A DNA stretch of 12,065 nucleotides from Anaerolineaceae bacterium (GTDB taxonomy: Bacteria; Chloroflexota; Anaerolineae; Anaerolineales; Anaerolineaceae): positions 1 through 12,065 of the forward strand of contig JAQTMA010000121.1 of the NCBI GenBank assembly GCA_028714615.1. Direction: 5' to 3'. The position numbers were made by a program, and so were the translations under genes. Positions 6,596 to 12,065 of the stretch are shown in pieces. Under the pieces are notes generated by a model, which was not told the origin of the DNA, ran no database searches, and was given only the letters and a program-made list of their open reading frames with translations. The first letter of the stretch is position 1; the number at the start of each line of letters is the position of its first letter.

Positions 6596-7222
6596 GTGAG
6601 AATACCAGTTACCCAAATCATCCCAGGTACTGAGCCGGGAGCACTTGACCAGGCGGTGGCTGCCCTGGCGCGGGGGGAGCTGGTAGCATTCCCAACCGAC
6701 ACGGTCTACGGGCTAGCCGCCTCGGCCTTCTCAGCGCCCGCCATTGAGCGACTATTTGTGGCCAAAGGGCGCGACAGTAGCAAGGCCATCGCCGTGTTGC
6801 TGGGCGACCTGGAGCAGATTGGCCAGGTAACTCCCGAGCTAAATGCCTCTGCCCGGCGCCTGGCGCAGCGTTTCTGGCCCGGTGCACTGACCCTGATCGT
6901 CGCGCGCCACCCGAGCTTGCCCGAGAACCTTTCCCCATTGCCCACCATCGGGGTGCGCATCCCGGACCACCCCCTGGCGCGGGCGTTGCTTCGCCGGAGC
7001 GGTCCGTTGGCAACCACCTCGGCCAACCTGTCGGGAGGGGTAAATCCATTGAGCGCGCAAGAGGTACTCACGCAACTCGGCGGGCGTATCGCCCTCATCA
7101 TCGATGGGGGACGTTCTCCGGGCGGATTACCTTCCACGGTGGTAGATTGCACCGGAGAGAGTATTCGGGTTCTGCGCGCCGGTCCCATCGACGCCGTGGC
7201 TATCCGGGAAGCTATGCGATAA
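6596..7222 (+). CDS. tsaC: Threonylcarbamoyl-AMP synthase (TsaC/Sua5/YrdC family)
   Basis: The enzyme makes L-threonylcarbamoyladenylate from threonine, bicarbonate and ATP, the first step of t6A at position 37 of ANN-reading tRNAs. The 208-residue protein is a single YrdC domain without the C-terminal Sua5 domain. Visible motifs are PTDTVYGL (33-40), KGRDSSKA (57-64), FWPGALTL (93-100), TSANLSGG (141-148), STVVD (180-184) and RAGPI (194-198). The start is a GTG at 6596, 11 bp after the CPBP stop; no alternative start codon gives the full domain, and the ribosome site is weak, so coupling to the upstream gene is likely. A YrdC gene near prfA-prmC is a known arrangement, for example ywlC in Bacillus. 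It is the last gene before the terminator at 7312-7353. Confidence 0.93.
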   Translation: MRIPVTQIIPGTEPGALDQAVAALARGELVAFPTDTVYGLAASAFSAPAIERLFVAKGRDSSKAIAVLLGDLEQIGQVTPELNASARRLAQRFWPGALTLIVARHPSLPENLSPLPTIGVRIPDHPLARALLRRSGPLATTSANLSGGVNPLSAQEVLTQLGGRIALIIDGGRSPGGLPSTVVDCTGESIRVLRAGPIDAVAIREAMR

Positions 7223-7311
7223 AGAGGAGAATTCTCATCCAATATTTATCACCGGTTCATTTTCTGTTCATGATTCCGGGGTAAATTATGGATGCATTCT
7301 CCTGAACTGGA

Positions 7312-7353
7312 CCACACCACTGGGAACGGAGCCACCCAGCGGTGTGGGCTTTT
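7312..7353 (+). terminator. Intrinsic terminator of the prfA operon
   Basis: CCACACCACTGGG (7312-7324) pairs with CCCAGCGGTGTGG (7335-7347), 13 positions with one A-C mismatch and a 10-nt loop, followed by GCTTTT. It lies between the convergent tsaC-type gene and the SLT gene. On the minus strand the same stem is not followed by a good U-tract, so it is mainly a plus-strand terminator. The rest of 7223-7363 holds no gene; GAGAATTCTC at 7227-7236 is a short palindrome. Confidence 0.75.
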
Positions 7354-7363
7354 AAGGGGGATT

Positions 7364-8341
7364 TTACGGCCTGGCTGCCGGTGGTTGGGGGGTTGCGGTT
7401 GAAGATGCCTGCGGGGAGGACGGGTTCGCATCCTTCGCGACCAGGCTGAGATAGGCTTGATTCAACGTGCACGACACGTGCGCCGGGCTGGGTCGGGGGA
7501 TCCAGGTTGGAAAGGGGGTTGCCAATGACTTCCGATCGGGCAGACTTAGCTCCTGAGGGATCCAAAACGGTTGCTCGTTATATTTTGGCGGGTGGGCGGC
7601 CAGACCCCACACCAACTCTTGATAGGGATACCAGCGCCGCGGGGTGTTGGAGCCATCATAGGGCGGGCGAACCGGGTTGAAAGCCGTCCCGCACTGGGGA
7701 TTGTCCAGCGGGCAGTTGTTGTTAGGATTATTCACCCAGCCCCAGCCGTTATAAGCCCACACGGCGAAATACCAGTCTTCGACGATATACGGGTTGTTTT
7801 CCCCGATATACGGAACTTTGTTCCACTTATTGATCAGGAAGAGGGCACCGGCGCTGATATTGTAGACCGGTTCAGAGGCCACGCGCTGGCTCTCGAACTT
7901 GGGGTCGGCGGTCGCGGTAGGCCGGCTGCTCATCCCGGTGGTGATCTGCATGATGCCGTAGCCACAATCAAAACTGATATTGGTGACGCCCGCCTCACCA
8001 TAGTTGAGACGCTCGCCATCTGCGGTCTCGTACTGCTTCCAGTTGCTCTCGACCACCCCGATGGCTTTCAACAGGATACACGGCACATACGGGTTGACCT
8101 TGTGTGGTTCAGGGAAGTCCTGATAGATGGGAACGAGCTCCGCCCCCTGGTTGGCCAACAGATTCAACCCGGCAGCTTCGAACGAGCCGGCTAACTGCTC
8201 CGGATAAGGTTGAACACCGGGGACGGCGGGTTCTTTGCAGTCGGACTGTGCCTGGCAGGTGGATGGCGGGGTGAAGCCGAACCAGAGCGCCAGCTCGAGC
8301 AAGAGGAAGACCAGACCAATACGGGGGTTGATGCGCTTCAT
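7364..8341 (-). CDS. Exported SLT-type lytic transglycosylase / lysozyme-like protein
   Basis: The 325-residue product begins with a signal peptide (MKRINPR, a hydrophobic core LVFLLLELALWFGF, and a possible cleavage near CQA-QS at 30-33). The middle has the motifs of the soluble lytic transglycosylase fold: the catalytic ES pair at 98-99 (VVESNWKQY), GIMQ at 129-132, N161 in YNISAG, and AYNGW at 196-200. E98 is the expected catalytic acid, so cleavage of peptidoglycan glycan strands is predicted. An insertion with NNPNNNC and several cysteines (C126, C210, C217) follows, and the tail from 303 is Pro/Ser/Ala-rich. The ATG at 8341 follows the stop of the upstream propeller gene as TAA-A-ATG with no clear ribosome site, which implies translational coupling. 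An ATG at 8362 would add seven residues before the signal peptide. Confidence 0.75.
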   Translation of the reverse strand: MKRINPRIGLVFLLLELALWFGFTPPSTCQAQSDCKEPAVPGVQPYPEQLAGSFEAAGLNLLANQGAELVPIYQDFPEPHKVNPYVPCILLKAIGVVESNWKQYETADGERLNYGEAGVTNISFDCGYGIMQITTGMSSRPTATADPKFESQRVASEPVYNISAGALFLINKWNKVPYIGENNPYIVEDWYFAVWAYNGWGWVNNPNNNCPLDNPQCGTAFNPVRPPYDGSNTPRRWYPYQELVWGLAAHPPKYNEQPFWIPQELSLPDRKSLATPFPTWIPRPSPAHVSCTLNQAYLSLVAKDANPSSPQASSTATPQPPAARP

Positions 8342-8342
8342 T

Positions 8343-9572
8343 TTACGGCGTCGTAAATCCATAGACGCTCAGGTGATCTTCTGGATCTGAGCGCGGCAAG
8401 GGGACGAGGGCCCCTCCGATGCGCTGTATATAAACCTGAACTCCGATATCCGGAATGCCCAGCCATACCAACCATTGACCGTCGGCTGACCAGCGCACCG
8501 GCAGGAGCCGGCCGGCCTGGGGTGTGCTGGGATAGGCGAAGGCCGCCTGCCCACGCACCTGGGAGCCCATTTGCAAGGCCAGCAACCGGCCGGGTTTGTC
8601 GATCTCCGGAAATTGAGAGACGAGCAGCATGCCTCCATCCGCCCGGAACAGGCCGGAGAAGGGTGAATAGGCTTGATTCGGCGCGGGTGATTGCGCCAAT
8701 AGCTGTTCGGCTCCACTTTTCAAATCAAAGGCGCTCAATACAGAGTTCCCGGCTTTTCCGGCATCCACCAGGGCGTAGCCGCCATCGGGCGAAAGGCTGA
8801 CGCCGCGCACCTCGTATTCTGCCGGTATCTGAAGAAGCGATCTGGGGACGTTCTCACCGGGGGCGACCTCGGCGATATCCCAGCGTCCATCCAGGCTGAG
8901 GCGGGCCAGGCGGAAACCCGCACTGCTCACCGGCCATCCCAGCGGTTGTGTCCCGTAGCTGGTTTCATCCACCGTCAAGGGTGTGGCGACGCCCGTCTTC
9001 ACGTCAACCAGGTGATACTCCGTCCGGTAAGGGATTTGGCCTGCTAGGCTGCGCAAATCAGGGGAGCTTTTCCGCGCAAGCAGTCGTTGGATAACAATGG
9101 CCTGGCCGCCCGGAGACCAGGCTGCCAGGCTGGCGGCGCCTGTAGCTACCTGGTGCAAGGCTGCACCTGTAGTAGCCATGACCCAAACCTGGCTTCCGGC
9201 TATCCGGGCAATCCGTTCGGGTGTTCCGGGTGGAACCAGGCTGATGGCCACCTGGTGTCCATCGGGCGAGATCAATGCAGAAGGGGGATACCCGACCTGG
9301 TGAATGAAAACTGCGAGTTTCACGCGTTCATCCGGGTGAGCGGGTTGCACCAACCAGAAGGTGGTGCGCCCGGCTGCTTCCGTTTCCCCGACGATAAGCG
9401 CCGCTGCGCCAGGCAATTGAGTGGCAGACAAGGGTGTAACCTGGACCAGAGAAACCGGTCCGGGCGAAGCGGCCGGGGATACATGCTGTCCCAGCGGGAT
9501 GACGAAAGCCAGGGCAATCACGAGTAGAGCCAGGCCGCTCCAGTTGCGGATGAAGGTGAACAATGTGCGCAT
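8343..9572 (-). CDS. Exported or membrane-anchored beta-propeller protein
   Basis: No named family is certain. The 409-residue protein has an N-terminal hydrophobic segment (residues 13-27) that is either a signal peptide or an anchor. The rest is a repeat protein of TolB/WD40-like (PD40) style: blade turns SPDG (102-105), SPGG (153-156), SPDG (261-264), RADGG (310-314) and WSADG (361-365), each followed by a hydrophobic strand such as HQVAIS or QWLVWLG. This predicts a propeller of about six blades outside the cytoplasm, with a ligand- or protein-binding role and no visible enzyme residues. It is the first gene of a two-gene minus-strand unit with the lytic transglycosylase, and diverges from the GH36 gene. 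The start at 9572 has a poor ribosome site, but no better one covers the signal segment. Confidence 0.7.
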   Translation of the reverse strand: MRTLFTFIRNWSGLALLVIALAFVIPLGQHVSPAASPGPVSLVQVTPLSATQLPGAAALIVGETEAAGRTTFWLVQPAHPDERVKLAVFIHQVGYPPSALISPDGHQVAISLVPPGTPERIARIAGSQVWVMATTGAALHQVATGAASLAAWSPGGQAIVIQRLLARKSSPDLRSLAGQIPYRTEYHLVDVKTGVATPLTVDETSYGTQPLGWPVSSAGFRLARLSLDGRWDIAEVAPGENVPRSLLQIPAEYEVRGVSLSPDGGYALVDAGKAGNSVLSAFDLKSGAEQLLAQSPAPNQAYSPFSGLFRADGGMLLVSQFPEIDKPGRLLALQMGSQVRGQAAFAYPSTPQAGRLLPVRWSADGQWLVWLGIPDIGVQVYIQRIGGALVPLPRSDPEDHLSVYGFTTP

Positions 9573-9618
9573 AAGATGGGTGAAACGGGTACCTGGTTTA
9601 TTTCCTACGACCCTTCCA

Positions 9619-9655
9619 TGTTATCATATTCAAGACGATACCCGCACTTATGAGG
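9619..9655 (+). promoter_or_regulatory. Extended -10 promoter and ribosome site of the galactosidase gene
   Basis: TGTTATCAT at 9619-9627 fits an extended -10 (TGn plus TATCAT); the -35 is weak (TTTATT near 9597). GAGG at 9652-9655 lies 7 nt before the TTG at 9663 and supports that start codon. The divergent gap of 90 bp must also hold the promoter for the propeller gene, which I could not place. Confidence 0.4.
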
Positions 9656-9662
9656 TTCCCTT

Positions 9663-12023
9663 TTGATCCAATTACAGTCGACATTTTTGCAATTTTCCTG
9701 TGAGCCTGAGCAGGCGCGCTGGAGCCTCCGCCCGGTGGAGCGGGAATTCCCCTCGATCCAGCAAGCGCGCCTGTCGTTGCGCTATTACTCGGGTGGATTG
9801 CCTCGCGAGGGATTAGGCGGCGCCTGGCGCGTGGCCGACGCCAGCGGCCCCACCCAAGAGACGTGTGCGCTGGGAGGGTTGCACCAGGTGCGCCTGCTGC
9901 TCCGGCCGGATGTTTGTGGGTTGCAGACGACCCTGGAATTCGGGCTAGCCGAACGCTACCCGCTCTTGCTGTGGCGGATGACGGTGGCCAACCGCGGCAA
10001 GGAGCCCGCCTGGATCGACCGCCTGGAGCTGCTGGAGGTTGGGCATGCTGGGGGGAGCCGCTTGCAGCTTTCACCCCAGGCAGGGGCGTTGGCTTTCTAC
10101 TCGAATGGCTGGCAATCTTGGTGTTACAGCGGGGTGTATGGGGCGGATGAAGTCCAGAAGCGTTCGCACCTCGGACCCATCCAGGGACCGATGACGGTCA
10201 ACCCGGGAACACCCCAACCCAGGCGTTCCGGCCATTATGCCAGCGACATGTTTGCGCTGCTCGGCGACCGTTCCAGCCGCAGCGGCATCCTGGCAGGATT
10301 TCTCGCTCAGAAAGAACATTTTGGGACGGTTGAAGCGCGCACCCAGCCTGTGCAGGAGCTGCGTCTGTGGGCCAACGGGGATGGCGCCCGCCTGGATGCG
10401 GGCGCCGAAATGGCGACGGATTGGGTTGCCCTACAATTCGTCGCGCTGGACGATGCGGACCCGCTGGGGGTATACCTGGAAGCCGCCGGCCTGGAAAACG
10501 GCGTGGACTGGAGCCGGCAGCCCGTGGACATCCCCGAGGGCTGGTGTTCCTGGTACGAGTTTTACCAGGACATCAGCGCCGAAAAGATACGCAAGAACCT
10601 GGAGACGGTGGCCCGGCTGCAGCCCGAATTGCCCCTCAAGCTGGTGCAGATCGATGATGGCTTTGAACGCCAGCCGGGAGATTGGCATGATTTTCGGGCA
10701 GGCTTCCCGCAGGGGGTGGAGCCGCTGGCGCGCGAAATCCGCCAGGCTGGCTTAACCCCGGGCTTGTGGCTGGCGCCTTTTATCGTCCATCCGCAAGCGA
10801 ATTTGGTCAAACAACATCCCGAATACCTGCTACGTAATCGCCTGGGAGGCCCGGTCAACGCCGGCTTCGTGTGGAACACTTTCACGCGGGCGATGGATTT
10901 GACCCACCCGGGAGCTTTGGAGTACGCCTGCAAGACGGTTGAGACGGCGGTGAACACCTGGGGCTTCCCTTACCTCAAGCTGGATTTTCTGTATGCAGGC
11001 GCGCTGGCCGGTCGCCATTACGACCCCACCCGAACCCGGGCACAGGTCATCCGGCATGGGATGGAAGCATTGCGTCAGGCGGCGGGCGTGAGTACCTACC
11101 TGCTCGGTTGCGGCGCCCCATTGGGTCCAGCGCTTGGCTTGTTCCAGGCCATGCGCATCGGAGCGGACGTGAGTGGGGAGTGGATGCCGCGTTATCTGAG
11201 CGTGGAATCCATCTTCAAGCGCGAGCCGCACATGCCATGCACGAGAAATGCTCTCCAGAACATCCTCTCGCGCGCTCCTATGCACCGGCGCTGGTGGGTC
11301 AACGACCCCGACTGTCTGATCGTCCGCCCTACCGCGAACTTGAGCCTGGCTGAAATCCAAACGCTGGCGACGGCTATCGCCCTGAGTGGAGGATCGCTGC
11401 TGCTCTCCGATAATCTACCGGCTCTGCCGGCCGAACGGCTGCGCATCGCAGAAGTCCTGCTCCCTTCTTTGGGAATCCGCCCACAGCAACCTGGCTGGTT
11501 CGACGTTACCACGCCGGATCGCCTGCGTTTGGACCTGGACGGCCCTGCGGGTGCATGGCACGTGTTGGCCCTCTTTAATTGGGAAGAGGCGGTGCGCGAT
11601 GTATGGGTTCGCCCGGCGGATTTTGGGCTCTCGCTGGCGGCGGGCAGCTACCTGGCGCGCTCCTTCTGGGAGCAGAAGAACATCCCAGCCCAGGAGGAGG
11701 GATTTTTCCTGCCGGGGATTGCGCCGCACGGGGTGGCTTTGGTCGCCTTACGCCCGGTGCGCCCGGGGCAGCCGGTTTATTTGGGTTCCGACCTGCACAT
11801 TTCCCAGGGGATGGAGATCGAGGCGTGGGAAGCCGATGCGGAAGGGCTGCGGGTGGCGTTCCACCTACCACGGCGGACCACTGGGCAGGTGGACCTGGTT
11901 TTACCCCGCACGCCGCGCCTGGCCTGGCTGGAAGGTAACGATTTGTCCTGGATGTCTTGTGAAGGCAGTTATCGTTTCCGGGTGGCCTTCGACCACCGGG
12001 CTGTGTTCGAGATTAAGTATTGA
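9663..12023 (+). CDS. Alpha-galactosidase, glycoside hydrolase family 36
   Basis: GH36 retaining enzymes hydrolyse alpha-1,6-galactosides such as melibiose and raffinose. The 786-residue product has an N-terminal beta-sandwich (about 1-285), a TIM barrel (about 290-600) and a C-terminal beta domain. In the barrel, PEGWCSWYEFY (291-301) and QIDDGFERQPGDW (329-341) are family blocks. The expected nucleophile is D441 in YLKLDFLY, and the acid/base is D502 in MRIGADVSGEW, the form seen in Thermotoga-type enzymes. NDPDCLIVR (547-555) is also typical. There is no signal peptide, so it acts in the cytoplasm and needs an importer not seen here. The start codon is TTG. Specificity cannot be read from sequence; other GH36 activities, such as alpha-N-acetylgalactosaminidase or raffinose synthase-like, are possible. 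Confidence 0.9.
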   Translation: MIQLQSTFLQFSCEPEQARWSLRPVEREFPSIQQARLSLRYYSGGLPREGLGGAWRVADASGPTQETCALGGLHQVRLLLRPDVCGLQTTLEFGLAERYPLLLWRMTVANRGKEPAWIDRLELLEVGHAGGSRLQLSPQAGALAFYSNGWQSWCYSGVYGADEVQKRSHLGPIQGPMTVNPGTPQPRRSGHYASDMFALLGDRSSRSGILAGFLAQKEHFGTVEARTQPVQELRLWANGDGARLDAGAEMATDWVALQFVALDDADPLGVYLEAAGLENGVDWSRQPVDIPEGWCSWYEFYQDISAEKIRKNLETVARLQPELPLKLVQIDDGFERQPGDWHDFRAGFPQGVEPLAREIRQAGLTPGLWLAPFIVHPQANLVKQHPEYLLRNRLGGPVNAGFVWNTFTRAMDLTHPGALEYACKTVETAVNTWGFPYLKLDFLYAGALAGRHYDPTRTRAQVIRHGMEALRQAAGVSTYLLGCGAPLGPALGLFQAMRIGADVSGEWMPRYLSVESIFKREPHMPCTRNALQNILSRAPMHRRWWVNDPDCLIVRPTANLSLAEIQTLATAIALSGGSLLLSDNLPALPAERLRIAEVLLPSLGIRPQQPGWFDVTTPDRLRLDLDGPAGAWHVLALFNWEEAVRDVWVRPADFGLSLAAGSYLARSFWEQKNIPAQEEGFFLPGIAPHGVALVALRPVRPGQPVYLGSDLHISQGMEIEAWEADAEGLRVAFHLPRRTTGQVDLVLPRTPRLAWLEGNDLSWMSCEGSYRFRVAFDHRAVFEIKY

Positions 12024-12036
12024 GAAGGTGCAAAGT

Positions 12037-12060
12037 GGGGGTAGGGGCACGGGGTTGGGG
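12037..12060 (+). other. Putative G-quadruplex / dispersed G-rich element
   Basis: Four runs of G (12037-12041, 12044-12047, 12051-12054, 12057-12060) are separated by TA, CAC and TT. They start 13 nt after the galactosidase stop. This meets the sequence rule for a four-tetrad intramolecular G-quadruplex with short loops, and would be in the 3' end of the mRNA. The core GTAGGGGCACGGGG is also like the left arm of palindromic repeats known between genes in some bacteria; the window ends before a right arm could appear. Confidence 0.55.
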
Positions 12061-12065
12061 TGAAC

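Noticed and set aside
11386..12063. 225-codon plus-strand frame inside the galactosidase gene
   Set aside because: It is an alternative frame of GH36; the GH36 frame holds all the family motifs and this one is Arg/Trp/Cys-rich noise.
1..12065. CRISPR arrays, tRNA or rRNA genes, insertion sequences, phage genes
   Set aside because: No regularly spaced direct repeats, tRNA-like folds with a T-loop, rRNA signatures or transposase/integrase motifs were seen in reading either strand.

Overview
The window (about 58-60% GC by eye) looks like a chromosomal segment of a free-living bacterium. The gene set fits a Chloroflexota/Anaerolineae-type genome: a bd oxidase, a prfA-prmC-CPBP-tsaC cluster, a lytic-transglycosylase-like protein behind a beta-propeller, and a large GH36 galactosidase. 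That placement is inferred from protein style and dispersed-repeat style, not from any marker gene. I see no rRNA, tRNA, CRISPR array, transposase or phage gene.

Layout. (1) 1-291 has no convincing gene but folds well on paper: three hairpins and a possible closing helix. (2) 292-2692, minus strand: cydB and cydA, the two core subunits of cytochrome bd quinol oxidase, in the order cydA-cydB with a 10-bp gap. All key haem and quinol-site residues I could check in CydA are present. (3) 2693-3061: divergent control region with a perfect TATAAT on each strand, a TGCGAT-N10-ATCGCA dyad upstream of the cydA -10, and a hairpin repeat between the promoters. (4) 3062-7222, plus strand: prfA (release factor 1), prmC (the methyltransferase that modifies the GGQ glutamine of release factors), a CPBP-family membrane protease-like protein with a large C-terminal beta-rich domain, and a TsaC/Sua5-type threonylcarbamoyl-AMP synthase. 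Spacing is tight (11-bp overlap, 39 bp, 11 bp), so this is probably one operon. It ends at an intrinsic terminator at 7312-7353. (5) 7364-9572, minus strand: a membrane-anchored or secreted beta-propeller protein followed, with a TAA-A-ATG junction, by an exported SLT-type lytic transglycosylase. (6) 9663-12023, plus strand: a cytoplasmic GH36 alpha-galactosidase starting at TTG, divergent from the propeller gene. (7) 12024-12065: a G-rich tail with four runs of four or more G, just after the galactosidase stop.

How the genes relate. CydAB would give high-affinity O2 reduction at the membrane. The prfA operon joins three functions acting on translation accuracy (stop-codon recognition, release-factor modification, t6A tRNA modification) and carries a membrane CPBP protein of unknown role. 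The propeller/SLT pair looks like a cell-envelope module. GH36 would hydrolyse alpha-galactosides in the cytoplasm. No single clearly new system is visible. The best leads are the structured 1-155 segment, the CPBP fusion inside a translation operon, the propeller-SLT pair, and the G-run element at the right edge.
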